Of a stretch of 64,000 bases of DNA, positions 1 to 11,660 are shown piece by piece (position 1 is the first letter of the stretch; the number at the start of each line of letters is the position of its first letter). The notes beneath the pieces were generated by a model. The model made no database searches and was not told where the DNA came from. It saw only the letters and a program-made list of their open reading frames with translations. Position numbers and translations under genes: made by a program. The stretch is from Ehretia macrophylla. Its lineage: Eukaryota > Streptophyta > Magnoliopsida > Boraginales > Ehretiaceae. Location of the stretch: assembly GCA_037974665.1 (NCBI GenBank), contig CM075778.1, positions 12,885,001 through 12,949,000 on the forward strand, in the 5' to 3' direction.

Positions 1-451
1 CATGTAGTTTATTATTCACGTTATATTCAATGATTCATTTCACAAATAATCACTCACATGTTTGTTAATCGCATCCAATGCCATTATGACACGTGGCTTA
101 ACATCCTTTATCATTAACATCCTTATATTAATCAAAGGTAACAATACATGTAATATTCCATAATAGATTATTAAAGTCCCAATCATATAATCTAAGAACT
201 ATGAATACTTTAAGTATTTATCATAATAAAGAGATATGCCAACATATTTTAAACACCTTTTAGAATACATCTCTTTTAACGAAAATACCAGGGACTCATT
301 CATATACGTAAAGAGGGAGAATATGAATGTCTATAATTGTAGTCAATATGTAAAGAAACATATAAACAGCCATGTCATTAAGTACAAGTTAATGTCAAAA
401 TGCCCCGATATATGTCATCCAAATATATAGCATTAGGGCATATCTCTAACA
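1..451 (-). repeat. Ty1/copia LTR fragment (end of LTR, same family as C1)
   Basis: This stretch matches 28024-28474 at roughly 95% by eye and 16540-16994 somewhat less well. It ends in the same terminus, CATATCTCTAACA, which read on the minus strand is a TGTTAGAGATATG LTR start. It is therefore the U3 end of a minus-strand copia LTR whose remainder lies left of the window. It abuts an RT fragment of element H at 452. It has no coding content of its own; the short open frame at 236-430 is not conserved protein. Confidence 0.8.
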
Positions 452-802
452 GGAGGATGTGCCAGAAACTGCATTCTGGACTCGGTATGGACATTATGAA
501 TTTATAGTTATACCTTTTGGGGTGAGTAATGCACCTGCTGCATTTATGGATCTTATGCATCGAGTGTTTCAACCTTACTTGAATAAGTTTGTGGTGATTT
601 TTATTGATTATATTCTGGTGTATTCTAAGACTGAATCCGAGCATGAACAACATTTGCATATAGTTTTGTAGAAGCTTCAGGAACATTAGCTGTCTGCAAA
701 ATTCAGTAAGTGTGAATTCTTGATTTCTCAACAGGGCATTACCATGGATCCCGCAAAGATTGAAGTTGTCATGTCTTGGAAGAGATCGGAGAATGTGATG
801 GA
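452..802 (+). pseudogene. Element H: reverse transcriptase fragment (Ty3 type)
   Basis: The + strand reads as Ty3-type RT: the palm segment TRYGHYEF, then [18 protein letters not shown], then the catalytic box as FIDY where functional relatives have FIDD. The second catalytic aspartate is therefore lost. In-frame stops follow at about 669 and 687, and a stretch equivalent to the [12 protein letters not shown] region is missing. The left edge at 452 is a junction with a copia LTR. The right edge is the E1 insertion; the reading frame resumes without loss at 10669 after removal of E1 and one TSD copy. It is a dead relic, related to but clearly diverged from E1 and E2. Confidence 0.9.
798..802. 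repeat. TSD of E1, left copy (ATGGA)
   Basis: ATGGA lies immediately before the LTR start TGTCACGCC and is repeated at 10664-10668 directly after the other LTR end. The duplicated bases are part of the H reading frame (…N-V-M-E-V-C-S-F-L-G…), which confirms the insertion point. Confidence 0.97.
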
Positions 803-3235
803 TGTCACGCCCCAACTCGACCCCACCTACGATCAGTTAGGACGCAACGGAATTTCGGCGGCATAACGACAGTAAACAGATTTCCGAGGTTCTAAACCAA
901 CCTCATTAAACATCATACATCCAGTAATTCCTCAATACAAACAACAACATACAACACAACCATATTATACAATAAAACATCCTCGTTATACGCCTCCGTT
1001 CCAACATGACATACAATACCTCAACTTTATCATACATTTCAAAAGTAAGTTGAGACACAACTACCATTTAACCATAGACAAACGGAAGCCACTAAATTAA
1101 CATCGTTTGGATCATCATCTTTTCAACAACTATTACACTAGGAACCGTAAAGCATATAAAAGTCCATTAAGCTAATATACAAGACATTTAACAACATAGA
1201 ATCATGGATAAGACTCAGGAACATATGACTCATCCACGAAAGGCACGTTTTCCACATTCTCCTCTTCAGGAGGCACGTACCCGTAATCTTGTGAAAGTAC
1301 ACCTGAAACATGCATTAATAGAGAGTGAGCTTATATACATAAGCCCAGTGAGGATCCGATAGATCTCGACAGTATTCACTACGCTCCTTGGATTTAGTCC
1401 TTTGAGCAAGTAAACACACAACAACAATAATAACATAAATAAAGCTATCATCACATAACTATATAACCAATCAATAAGGATACTCTATTTGGTGTAGCTC
1501 CAAACGCCATCACGATCTCAACCGTTCTTCTTATAACTCCCCATTACTCACGCACCCGAGGTACCTCACTAGCCCCTTCCCTCCATGACATCTCCGTCAT
1601 ACGAGCTGGGGGTAGCCTATGGCAGTCATGCCGTTATCAACCCGACAGCCCGACGCTGCCCGAGAGGTGGCACACACATACCAAGACTCCATATTCATCA
1701 ATCATCATGCAAGCATAAATCAATCAATCAATTGGGAGATCAGCAACAAGAGTGCCCGATTCCCGCATTCAATAATAATCCATCAATAACATCAATATAA
1801 CATCAATATTAAATTAAACAACAAACAACGTAGTTAGATGACAAAGTAGGCCATCTAACCGGACATGCATAATATACATAATTAAACCCTAAATTACTCA
1901 ACAACGACTCACCATTCATCACTCGAACACTACCCAACCATCTAAGGCATCGTTCAAGAAATTAAAGAATGACAACCTAAACTTCTAAAATTCATAACTT
2001 ACAATCTACTAATCCAAACATTGCCAAATCAGTTCCTATCACTCACCCATTCAACCTACTACATTAGCCCTCTCGGAAATCCACCATAACACCTCTAAAT
2101 CATGCCCGATAACCCTAAAACCCTAAGATGTCATGGCTGAATTTTCCGGATTTTCACACAAACAATGTAATCGAAAATTCGGCATTACAACAGCGCTAAT
2201 ACGTAATTATCAAGTATTTAGAAATCGACGGCAATCGATTTCGATCAACACAACTCAATTAAATCAACTTTGAACATTTTAATCAAAATTAAATACCCGA
2301 AAAATAAAAATTATGCTACATCCGACAGAAATTCGTAGTATTAGTATATAATGATCCCTAGCATGCAAGGAGCAATAATCTATCATCAGATTTCAATTCT
2401 AACGGTTCAATCTTCATTTATACGCAAAAACACAAAAATGACATTTTGAGATCTAGAATTTTTCTCTCACCTTAGATGCGATATAAGCCTAGGAATGCGT
2501 GCAATGCGTGCCCAACAAGCAGAATCCAAGTCGGTGCGAAGTTTCACGGACAAAAACTAGGTTTTTCTTTGAAAAATTGGATTGAAAGCTTGAGTTTTTC
2601 TCTTCTCTTTTCTCTCCTCAACCTCACGGCAATGTGTGTGTGTGTGATGGTGTTTTTGTGTTGTGTGAGTGTGTGTTGAGGACATTAGCTTATAAGGTCA
2701 ATTATTTAATTAAAGTCAAAGTTATTTTAATAGGTATTTTTGTGTTTTAATGACTTTAATTGCATTTTAGTGCTCACCAAGTTAAAAATAAATATGCAAC
2801 CCCCAAGATATCTCAAGTGGATTATTTTTAGGTGACAAGAAGTTTTACATTCAAAGAATTCCACCCGAGTCGGCTTAAAACTCGATTTTCGCAAAAGTCG
2901 GTGTAAAAACCCTAATAAATTCTTAAGCCGATTTTAAAACCGTTTTCATCAAACACAGGTCTATTAAAGTCCGTGGACTAGGTCTAGAAGGGTTAAAAAG
3001 ACCAGTTTCAAAATTATAGCGGACGTGTTTCAAAAACACTATTCACTGAAAATCGACGATAAAATTTCTGACTCCGTTTTTGATGAAAATTTCATGAATG
3101 CACATTTAGCACGTATTAGAAGTATTGACATCAAAATTATAACTTTCTAGGTCCTATAGCACATAAACAGATCATATGCACGCAAAACGAGGTAAAGCAC
3201 GTAAAACGAGATAAGCAAGAAAGTGGGGTTTCACA
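803..3235 (-). repeat. E1 3' LTR (2433 bp)
   Basis: Starts TGTCACGCCCC and ends GGGGTTTCACA on the + strand, so on the element's own strand it reads TGTGAAACCCC…GGGGCGTGACA. It contains a hairpin near 1326-1353 (stem GCTTAT/ATAAGC), a short open frame at 1202-1303, and a GT-rich microsatellite near 2632-2670. The last 99 bp (3137-3235) are also the 3' end of the gag-pol reading frame. Confidence 0.96.
1202..1303 (-). other. Short acidic open frame within E1 3' LTR
   Basis: Read on the minus strand, the sequence TTTCAG is followed at 1303 by a 33-codon frame (from GGT, no ATG) ending in TGA at 1202. It is rich in D/E and Y/V/P, and it ends S-Y-V-P-E-S-Y-P. The E2 counterpart (38755-38847) differs mainly at third codon positions plus one 9-bp in-frame gap. 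No initiation codon is visible, so if it is expressed it would be as a spliced exon or a read-through tail; this is inference only. See findings. Confidence 0.35.
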
Positions 3236-6200
3236 TTCTCCCCCCCTTATAGAAATTTCGTCCTCGAAATTCTTACTTGATGTACGGAATAGATCTGGGT
3301 ATTGCTGCTGCATCTGATCTCGTCTCTCCCACGTAGCTTCCTCAATGCCGTGATGCTTCCACAACACCTTAACCATCGGAATCCTCTTCGACCTCAACTC
3401 TCGGTCCATCTGATCTAGAATACGAATCGGACGCTCGTCATAAGTCAAATTCTCTCGAAGCTGTAACGGCTCTGGCTCAAGAATATGAGAAGGATCCGGA
3501 TTGTATTTCCGCAAATTAGACACGTGAAACACATCGTGGACATTAGAGAAGTTCTCCGGTAAAGCCAACCGATATGCCAACTTACCAACCCTGCCAGTAA
3601 TCTCAAACGGCCCAACAAATCTCGGACTCAGCTTACCACCTTTACCATAACGAACAAACCCCTTTCGAGGAGACAATCTCAAGAAAACCCGATCTCCAAC
3701 TGCAAACTCCAAGTCTCGACGACGCTTATCAGCATAACTCTTGAATCTACTCTGCGCCGTAAGCATTCTCTGCCTGATCAACTGGACATTCTCGATCTTC
3801 TCAAGAAGTTCTGGCATAACAGTCGGATCAATAGTCTTCATCTCTCCTACCTCGTCCCAATATAAAGGTGAACGGCACTTACGACCGTAAAGAGCTGCGA
3901 AAGGTGCCATTCCAATAGTAGCTTGATAACTATTGTTATAGGCAAACTCGGCAAGTGGTAGATGTTTCTCCCAGTTCTTCCCGAAGTCCAGAACACAAGC
4001 CCTAAGCATATCTTCCAGAATCTGAATAGTCCGCTCAGATTGACCGTCGGTCTGTGGATGATACGCTGTACTGAAGTTCAACTGAGTACCCAAAGTCTCC
4101 TGAAGTTTCTCCCACAAACGAGAAGTAAATCGAGGATCTCGATCAGAGACAATACTAGATGGAATACCGTGAAGTCTAACAATCTGATCCAGATAGAGAT
4201 CCGTCAGCTTTGTAACCTCATCTCCTAACCTCATGGCAATAAAATGAGCTGTCTTCGTCAAACGATCCACGACAACCCAAACTGCATCATTACCCCTCGG
4301 TGATCTAGGCAATCCTGTGACGAAGTCCATCGTAATATGCTCCCATTTCCACTCTGGTATAGCCAACGGCTGAAGCAAACCTGCTGGTCGTTGATGCTCG
4401 GCTTTCACTCTCTGACAAGTCAAACATCTAGACACAAACTGAGCAACCTCCCTCTTCATGTTGTTCCACCAGTAATGTTGCTTCAAATCCCGATACATCT
4501 TGGTTCCACCGGGATGAATAGTATATTTAGAATTATGAGCTTCCTCCAGAATACCTCGTCTCAAGCCCGGTTCATCGGGAACACAAACCCTGTTCCGAAA
4601 CCGAAGAATACCGTCCTCATGTAGTTTGAAGTCAGACTGATCATCAGTGATCTGATCCTTGATCTTCTGAAGTTTAACATCAAGCTGCTGAGCTTCCCTG
4701 ATCTGAGACAACAATAAAGGCTGAATACGGAGATGTGAACACATCACCCCAACCTGAGTCAACTCTGGTCTCCAATAACTAAACTCCTCAAGAACCTCCC
4801 ACTTCTTGACAGCCAAACAAGAAATACTAGCCTTCCGGCTGAGAACATCTGCAACAACATTTGCCTTTCCAGGCAGATAATTGATAGAACAATTATAATC
4901 TCCAAGAAGCTCCATCCACCTCCGCTGGCGCATATTCAACTCCTTCTGTGAGAATAAATACTTTAGACTCTTATGATCAGTGAAAATCTCGAACTTACTG
5001 CCCCACAGATAATGACGCCACTTTTTCAGTGCAAAGACAACTGCTGCCAACTCAAGATCATGAGTCGGATAATTCACCTCATAAGGCTTCAACTTCCTGG
5101 AAGCATAGGCAATAACTCGGCCATCCTGCATAAGAACACATCCCAAGCCCTCCTTGGATGCATCACTGTAAATGACCATATTATCGGTCCCCTCTGGTAG
5201 AGCAAGTACTGGAGCGGTAGTTAACCTCTTTTTCAACTCCTGAAATCCACTCTCACACTTCTCGTCCCAATTAAAGATAGTCCGTTTCTGAGTCAACTTA
5301 GATAGTGGCCCCGCAATCTTTGAGAAGTCCTTGACAAACCTACGGTAATAACCCGCCAAGCCAAGAAAACTACGGACATCAGTAACACTCTCTGGCCGCT
5401 TCCAAGACATCACCGATTCAATCTTAGTGGGATCTACAGAAATACCGCTCTGTGTAATAACATGGCCAAGAAAAGAAATCCGTTGCAGCCAAAATTCACA
5501 TTTGCTGAACTTGGCAAACAACTGATGCTCCTGCAACTTCTCCAATACAAGCCGTAGATGTTGCTCGTGCTCCAATTCAGATTTAGAATAGACCAAGATA
5601 TCGTCAATAAAAATCACCACGAACTGGTCCAAGTACGGCTGAAAGACTCGATGCATAAGATCCATGAATGCTGCCGGTGCATTAGTCAAACCAAAGGGCA
5701 TAACAACAAACTCATAATGCCCGTACCGAGTCCTGAAGGCAGACTTCGGAACATCGTCTGAGCGAATCCGAAGATGATAATACCCCTGCCTCAAATCAAA
5801 CTTAGAGTAGACTTTGGCTCCCTGAAGTTGATCAAACAACTCATCAATCAGTGGCAAAGGATATTTATTCTTGATGGTCACCTGATTCAAACCACGGTAA
5901 TCTATACATAACCTCAAGGTGCCATCCTTCTTCTTCACAAACAAAACAGGAGCTCCCCAAGGTGAAGAACTCTGCTGAATAAATCCCTTCTCCAACAACT
6001 CCTGTAACTGAGTCTTCAACTCCTTCAACTCAGCTGGTGCCATCCGGTATGCCGATTTAGAAATAGGTTGAGTACCGGGAACAAGATTAATCACAAACTC
6101 GATATCCCTATCTGGCGGCAATCCTGGCAACTCCTCGGGAAATACATTAGGATATTCCCGGATAATAGGGACTTCTTCTAGCTGTAGCTTAACAGATGGC

Positions 6201-7960
6201 TTGTTGATCAAATAAGCTAGATAACCCGAACACCCCTTTCTCACCAACTTAACGGCTTTAGTTGCTGAGATAACAAAACTCGTCTTAGCACCCCGGTTAC
6301 CCGCTACCTCAACTACTGGCTGATCTGGCAAACGAAACTGTACTACCTTGGTTCTACAGTTCAACTGGGCATCATACTTAGAAAGCCAATCCATACCCAG
6401 AATAACATCATACCCCCGGATAGGAAATAAAATAAGGTCCGAAGGAAAATTATGCCCCTTAACATGTATTATACAATCCTTACATACTAAGCCAGTAACA
6501 TACTTATCAGTCAAAGAGGTACTAATTTCAACCACATAAGGCAATCTTTCAGGTTGCAATTTAACACGTTGCACACAAGCAGGAGTAATGAAAGAATGCG
6601 TAGCACCAGAATCAATCAACACTTTAACAAGTTGATCAAGTATAAGAAAGTTACCTTCCACAACTGCAGTCTCCTCAGGCATCTCCTCTAAGTCAACTGC
6701 ATAAGCCCGAGCCTGAACCCGCTGCTGCTGTGGTACACTGCCCGTAGGCCTACCCTGGTAACCCTGAGTCGCTGCCCGACCCTCAGTCCTCGCATATTTA
6801 GGGCAATCCTTCGCCCTATGCTCGCTGCTACCACAACCCAAACATGTCCCTGCCTTTACCCTGCAGTCGGACTCTACATGCCCTGGGCGCTTGCAGTAAT
6901 TACACTGCGATGATGTGGCACTAGCACTGCCCCTAGAATAACCAGAAGCTGATGAAGCAGCTGATACAGCCTGCTGCTGAGGTCTCACCACACTAGGCCT
7001 ATACTGACCCTGAGACTGGGCTGGCCTATACTGAGTCTGAACCTGATATGGCCTCTGCTGAAACTGGGGCCGATAGTAACTCTGCTGACCCTGTGGCCTA
7101 TAAGAACCCTGCGGGGCTGGTGGCCTGTAGACAACCTGCTGTACTGGAGGCCTATATAAAACCTGCTGGCCCTGCGGCTGATATGGCCTCTTACTAGGCT
7201 GACTGGAGACAATCTGATCCCCTTTCCTCTTCTCTAACCTAGAAGCTGCCTCAAAAGCCTCAGTGAAAATATCATAACGATTCAGAGCCATCACATCCTG
7301 AATCTCGGGCCGCAACCCCAACATAAACCTGCGAGTCCTCCGCTCCTCGTCTGCCACATACTCCGGTGCATACCGGGACAATCGAGTAAATGTGGCCTCA
7401 TATTGAGCCACTGTAGCATCTCCCTGGACCAAGGCTAGAAACTCGGCCTCTCTCCGTTCCCTGCAAATCCTCGGGACATACTTTGCTCGGAAAGCCATCA
7501 GAAAGGTACCCCAAACATAAGGAATACCCTGTGCCGCCCAGCTAGTCCTTACCGTGCGCCACCACTCCTCTGCCTCGTCATCTAACAAATACATGGCAAA
7601 AGAGACTTTCTGCTCATCAGTATAGCCAAGTGGATCATAAATCTTCTCCAACTTGCTAATCCATACCTCCGCCTTCCTATCATCCGGCTCCCCCTGAAAT
7701 CTCGGTGGGTGATATCCTAAAAAATCCTTCAGGGTACCACGCCCGTGGTTACCACCCTGAATATTCAGAAGCTGAGCCTGCATAGCCTGATTCTGGGCAG
7801 CCTGCCCTGCTAACAACTGTGCCTGACTAGCCACTAACTCTGCAATCCGCTCCATAGCTGCTCCAAATCGGTCATCACCCCCGTCACGGCCCGGTGCCAC
7901 GTTACTCGGAGTCTCATCCGTCATCTCAGACCTACCTCTGGTTCTCGGTCGACCGGCCAT
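3137..7960 (-). CDS. gag-pol: E1 Gag-Pol polyprotein, intact, 1607 aa
   Basis: One uninterrupted frame encodes the proteins that package, reverse-transcribe and integrate the element. The frame is open for 21 codons upstream, but the start M-A-G-R-P at 7960 is chosen because it is shared with E2 at the same length (1607 aa). Approximate domains: retrotransposon Gag about 75-240 (with E-E-W-W); QQ/YRP-rich linker about 250-345; two CCHC zinc knuckles near 353-366 and 373-386; aspartic protease [10 protein letters not shown] with D450; RT palm with FIDD 784-787; RNase H YSDAS with D933; integrase zinc-binding H-H-C-C (H…GGT…C-LTC); integrase catalytic D1212, D1273, E1309 (D-35-E spacing); GPFEI module; chromodomain-like tail ending E-E-A-T-W-E-R. 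All visible catalytic residues are present. The frame runs through the PPT and ends inside the 3' LTR. Confidence 0.97.
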   Translation of the reverse strand: MAGRPRTRGRSEMTDETPSNVAPGRDGGDDRFGAAMERIAELVASQAQLLAGQAAQNQAMQAQLLNIQGGNHGRGTLKDFLGYHPPRFQGEPDDRKAEVWISKLEKIYDPLGYTDEQKVSFAMYLLDDEAEEWWRTVRTSWAAQGIPYVWGTFLMAFRAKYVPRICRERREAEFLALVQGDATVAQYEATFTRLSRYAPEYVADEERRTRRFMLGLRPEIQDVMALNRYDIFTEAFEAASRLEKRKGDQIVSSQPSKRPYQPQGQQVLYRPPVQQVVYRPPAPQGSYRPQGQQSYYRPQFQQRPYQVQTQYRPAQSQGQYRPSVVRPQQQAVSAASSASGYSRGSASATSSQCNYCKRPGHVESDCRVKAGTCLGCGSSEHRAKDCPKYARTEGRAATQGYQGRPTGSVPQQQRVQARAYAVDLEEMPEETAVVEGNFLILDQLVKVLIDSGATHSFITPACVQRVKLQPERLPYVVEISTSLTDKYVTGLVCKDCIIHVKGHNFPSDLILFPIRGYDVILGMDWLSKYDAQLNCRTKVVQFRLPDQPVVEVAGNRGAKTSFVISATKAVKLVRKGCSGYLAYLINKPSVKLQLEEVPIIREYPNVFPEELPGLPPDRDIEFVINLVPGTQPISKSAYRMAPAELKELKTQLQELLEKGFIQQSSSPWGAPVLFVKKKDGTLRLCIDYRGLNQVTIKNKYPLPLIDELFDQLQGAKVYSKFDLRQGYYHLRIRSDDVPKSAFRTRYGHYEFVVMPFGLTNAPAAFMDLMHRVFQPYLDQFVVIFIDDILVYSKSELEHEQHLRLVLEKLQEHQLFAKFSKCEFWLQRISFLGHVITQSGISVDPTKIESVMSWKRPESVTDVRSFLGLAGYYRRFVKDFSKIAGPLSKLTQKRTIFNWDEKCESGFQELKKRLTTAPVLALPEGTDNMVIYSDASKEGLGCVLMQDGRVIAYASRKLKPYEVNYPTHDLELAAVVFALKKWRHYLWGSKFEIFTDHKSLKYLFSQKELNMRQRRWMELLGDYNCSINYLPGKANVVADVLSRKASISCLAVKKWEVLEEFSYWRPELTQVGVMCSHLRIQPLLLSQIREAQQLDVKLQKIKDQITDDQSDFKLHEDGILRFRNRVCVPDEPGLRRGILEEAHNSKYTIHPGGTKMYRDLKQHYWWNNMKREVAQFVSRCLTCQRVKAEHQRPAGLLQPLAIPEWKWEHITMDFVTGLPRSPRGNDAVWVVVDRLTKTAHFIAMRLGDEVTKLTDLYLDQIVRLHGIPSSIVSDRDPRFTSRLWEKLQETLGTQLNFSTAYHPQTDGQSERTIQILEDMLRACVLDFGKNWEKHLPLAEFAYNNSYQATIGMAPFAALYGRKCRSPLYWDEVGEMKTIDPTVMPELLEKIENVQLIRQRMLTAQSRFKSYADKRRRDLEFAVGDRVFLRLSPRKGFVRYGKGGKLSPRFVGPFEITGRVGKLAYRLALPENFSNVHDVFHVSNLRKYNPDPSHILEPEPLQLRENLTYDERPIRILDQMDRELRSKRIPMVKVLWKHHGIEEATWERRDQMQQQYPDLFRTSSKNFEDEISIRGGECETPLSCLSRFTCFTSFCVHMICLCAIGPRKL
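3236..3247 (-). other. E1 polypurine tract
   Basis: Reads AAGGGGGGAGAA on the element strand, directly abutting the 3' LTR start TGTGAAACCCC. It primes plus-strand DNA synthesis in LTR retrotransposons. It is in frame within the gag-pol C-terminus. Confidence 0.93.
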
Positions 7961-8211
7961 TCTACTAATCAAAGAGTTAGCACAGTTATAGCACGTAGAC
8001 AGGTTATAAACAACTATTAACACATAAATAACAAACTCATATAAAACACATAAACAAATTGATCACATAATCACATAAGCACTTAAATCACATAATCACT
8101 TAATCAATTAATCATACCAATACATATTTCATTTTTCTTTCCTTTCATACATATTTCATGCTAAGACCATTACCCACATTCCGAGAATACCCCGGCTGAC
8201 AACTAACATGA

Positions 8212-8223
8212 GCTCTGATACCA
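8212..8223 (-). other. E1 primer binding site (initiator tRNA-Met)
   Basis: On the minus strand TGGTATCAGAGC lies 7 nt downstream of the 5' LTR end. This is complementary to the 3' end of plant initiator tRNA-Met and sets the polarity of the element as minus. Confidence 0.95.
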
Positions 8224-8230
8224 CTTAAAC

Positions 8231-10663
8231 TGTCACGCCCCAACTCGACCCCACCTACGATCAGTCAGGACGCAACGGAATTTCGGCGGCATAACGACAG
8301 TAAACAGATTTCCGAGGTTCTAAACCAACCTCATTAAACATCATACATCCAGTAATTCCTCAATACAAACAACAACATACAACACAACCATATTATACAA
8401 TAAAACATCCTCGTTATACGCCTCCGTTCCAACATGACATACAATACCTCAACTTTATCATACATTTCAAAAGTAAGTTGAGACACAACTACCATTTAAC
8501 CATAGACAAACGGAAGCCACTAAATTAACATCGTTTGGATCATCATCTTTTCAACAACTATTACACTAGGAACCGTAAAGCATATAAAAGTCCATTAAGC
8601 TAATATACAAGACATTTAACAACATAGAATCATGGATAAGACTCAGGAACATATGACTCATCCACGAAAGGCACGTTTTCCACATTCTCCTCTTCAGGAG
8701 GCACGTACCCGTAATCTTGTGAAAGTACACCTGAAACATGCATTAATAGAGAGTGAGCTTATATACATAAGCCCAGTGAGGATCCGATAGATCTCGACAG
8801 TATTCACTACGCTCCTTGGATTTAGTCCTTTGAGCAAGTAAACACACAACAACAATAATAACATAAATAAAGCTATCATCACATAACTATATAACCAATC
8901 AATAAGGATACTCTATTTGGTGTAGCTCCAAACGCCATCACGATCTCAACCGTTCTTCTTATAACTCCCCATTACTCACGCACCCGAGGTACCTCACTAG
9001 CCCCTTCCCTCCATGACATCTCCGTCATGCGAGCTGGGGGTAGCCTATGGCAGTCATGCCGTTATCAACCCGACAGCCCGACGCTGCCCGAGAGGTGGCA
9101 CACACATACCAAGACTCCATATTCATCAATCATCATGCAAGCATAAATCAATCAATCAATTGGGAGATCAGCAACAAGAGTGCCCGATTCCCGCATTCAA
9201 TAATAATCCATCAATAACATCAATATAACATCAATATTAAATTAAACAACAAACAACGTAGTTAGATGACAAAGTAGGCCATCTAACCGGACATGCATAA
9301 TATACATAATTAAACCCTAAATTACTCAACAACGACTCACCATTCATCACTCGAACACTACCCAACCATCTAAGGCATCGTTCAAGAAATTAAAGAATGA
9401 CAACCTAAACTTCTAAAATTCATAACTTACAATCTACTAATCCAAACATTGCCAAATCAGTTCCTATCACTCACCCATTCAACCTACTACATTAACCCTC
9501 TCGGAAATCCACCATAACACCTCTAAATCATGCCCGATAACCCTAAAACCCTAAGATGTCATGGCTGGATTTTCCGGATTTTCACACAAACAATGTAATC
9601 GAAAATTCGGCATTACAACAGCGCTAATACGTAATTATCAAGTATTTAGAAATCGACGGCAATCGATTTCGATCAACACAACTCAATTAAATCAACTTTG
9701 AACATTTTAATCAAAATTAAATACCCGGAAAATAAAAATTATGCTACATCCGACAGAAATTCGTAGTATTAGTATATAATGATCCCTAGCATGCAAGGAG
9801 CAATAATCTATCATCAGATTTCAATTCTAACGGTTCAATCTTCATTTATACGCAAAAACACAAAAATGACATTTTGAGATCTAGAATTTTTCTCTCACCT
9901 TAGATGCGATATAAGCCTAGGAATGCGTGCAATGCGTGCCCAACAAGCAGAATCCAAGTCGGTGCGAAGTTTCACGGACAAAAACTAGGTTTTTCTTTGA
10001 AAAATTGGATTGAAAGCTTGAGTTTTTCTCTTCTCTTTTCTCTCCTCAACCTCACGGCAATGTGTGTGTGTGTGATGGTGTTTTTGTGTTGTGTGAGTGT
10101 GTGTTGAGGACATTAGCTTATAAGGTCAATTATTTAATTAAAGTCAAAGTTATTTTAATAGGTATTTTTGTGTTTTAATGACTTTAATTGCATTTTAGTG
10201 CTCACCAAGTTAAAAATAAATATGCAACCCCCAAGATATCTCAAGTGGATTATTTTTAGGTGACAAGAAGTTTTACATTCAAAGAATTCCACCCGAGTCG
10301 GCTTAAAACTCGATTTTCGCAAAAGTCGGTATAAAAACCCTAATAAATTCTTAAGCCGATTTTAAAACCGTTTTCATCAAACACAGGTCTATTAAAGTCC
10401 GTGGACTAGGTCTAGAAGGGTTAAAAAGACCAGTTTCAAAATTATAGCGGACGTGTTTCAAAAACACTATTCACTGAAAATCGACGATAAAATTTCTGAC
10501 TCCGTTTTTGATGAAAATTTCATGAATGCACATTTAGCACGTATTAGAAGTATTGACATCAAAATTATAACTTTCTAGGTCCTATAGCACATAAACAGAT
10601 CATATGCACGCAAAACGAGGTAAAGCACGTAAAACGAGATAAGCAAGAAAGTGGGGTTTCACA
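8231..10663 (-). repeat. E1 5' LTR (2433 bp)
   Basis: Same length as 803-3235 and near identical; differences seen at the equivalents of positions 838, 1600, 2053, 2146, 2302 and 2898. Contains the promoter-bearing copy of the element, the equivalent short open frame at 8630-8731, and ends TTTCACA next to TSD ATGGA (10664-10668). Confidence 0.96.
8630..8731 (-). other. Short acidic open frame within E1 5' LTR
   Basis: Exact counterpart of the frame at 1202-1303 in the other LTR; no differences between the two copies noticed over these 34 codons. Confidence 0.35.
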
Positions 10664-11168
10664 ATGGAGGTATGTAGTTTTCTTGGATTAGCAGGTTATT
10701 ACCACAAATTTGTAAAAGTCTTTTCCCAGATTACAAGACCTCTTACTAAGCTTACTCATAAAAGAACCAACTTTGTATAGGATGAGAAATGTGAAAACAG
10801 TTTCCAAGAATTGAAGAAAATATTAACTACAGCTCTTATACTTGTTTTGCTTGAGGGAACTTAGAATCTTGGCATTTACAGTGATGTATCTAAAAAAGTT
10901 TTGGGTTGTGTGTTAATGCAGAATGGACGGGTAATTGCTTATGCCTCTTGAAAATTGAAGCCATATGAGGAGAATTATTGATTCACGATTTGGAATTGGC
11001 GGCCATAATGTTTGCATTGAAGAAATAGCGTCATTACCTTTGGGGTAGTATGTTTGAAATTTATACTGACCATAAAAGTTTGAAGTATTTGTTTTCACAG
11101 AAAGAGTTGAACATGAGGCAAAGGCGATGGATGGAGCTTCTTGATGATTACAATTGTACCATCAATTA
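10664..11168 (+). pseudogene. Element H: RT thumb and RNase H fragment
   Basis: Continues the H frame from 802: [11 protein letters not shown], then the connection and RNase H region with I-Y-S-D-V-S and Q-N-G-R-V-I-A-Y-A. Stops occur at about 10779, 10862 and 10950, and a frameshift near 10978 separates this from the following [10 protein letters not shown] segment. The fragment is cut at 11168, inside the codons for I-N-Y, by the solo LTR O. The next codons (L-P-R-K-A-N-V-V-A-D) are found at 48620. Many changes look like C-to-T decay, as expected of an old methylated copy. Confidence 0.92.
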
Positions 11169-11660
11169 TGTAACGTCTCGATCCCTTGCAAAATCAGGAC
11201 AAATAATAGTAACTCGTCCAAATTCCCAAGGCATGAAAAATGAGAAAAAACGGACGAAGTTTCCCCTGTACTTAGGCCAAACTAGAAACCTGCACGCATA
11301 AAATTTCTACAACAACAGCAATATACAATACCCTAAGACCCCAAATAGGTTCCATTTCAAGTTCATAAGATAATTCTAGCTTTCTACTTTAAGTAAAAAT
11401 ATTTATATAACCTACTAAACTAGACTTTGAAAACTAAAGTAGTTATATAAACTTATTACATGTCATTCTAGTAGTCTTTAACATTATTTACACGCCCCTT
11501 ACATTTAAGAAAACACACAAGACCGTCTAAAACCCAAAATAGATACAAGTACATTATTACACAACTTCATATAAATCCACATAAGTTAACCATCTCCAAC
11601 TAGCAAGCAAAACAAGGAAAGTCTTGAACATATTCTTTCTTTAGAACCTGAAACATGGTA
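11169..11660 (-). repeat. Solo LTR O, segment 1 (LTR 3' end)
   Basis: The LTR 3'-end part of O up to the E3 insertion. It carries the CGGACGAAGTTTCCCC box (about 11251) seen in several other LTR families here. TGGTA at 11656-11660 is the left TSD of E3. Confidence 0.88.

Larger units (their letters stand above)
803..10663 (-). mobile_element. E1: complete Tekay/Del-like Ty3 chromovirus
   Basis: A 9861-bp element in minus orientation: 3' LTR 803-3235, PPT, gag-pol 3137-7960, 5' untranslated leader, PBS 8212-8223, 5' LTR 8231-10663, flanked by the 5-bp TSD ATGGA. Both LTRs are exactly 2433 bp and I count about six substitutions between them (roughly 0.25%). With the commonly used plant LTR rate of 1.3e-8 per site per year this is on the order of 0.1 million years; count and rate are both approximate. 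Intact ORF, termini, PBS and PPT mean nothing visible prevents it from being autonomous. It is inserted in RT of the dead element H. The long LTR and the C-terminal chromodomain-like segment suggest the Tekay/Del clade, which I infer from architecture. Confidence 0.96.

Noticed and set aside
2632-2680. GT microsatellite and telomere-like CCCTAAAACCCTAA near 2111
   Set aside because: Short, within an LTR and repeated in every LTR copy of the family; no locus-specific meaning.
3962-7212. Open frames on the + strand (for example 4337-4624, 5558-5761) and a second minus frame opposite or alongside gag-pol of E1, and the same in E2 (41880-44780)
   Set aside because: They are shadows of the intact 1607-codon frames; no independent motifs or starts.
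8212-8223. Possible tRNA-Met gene pieces at every TGGTATCAGAGC site
   Set aside because: Only 12-18 nt match and each lies next to an LTR end; these are primer binding sites.
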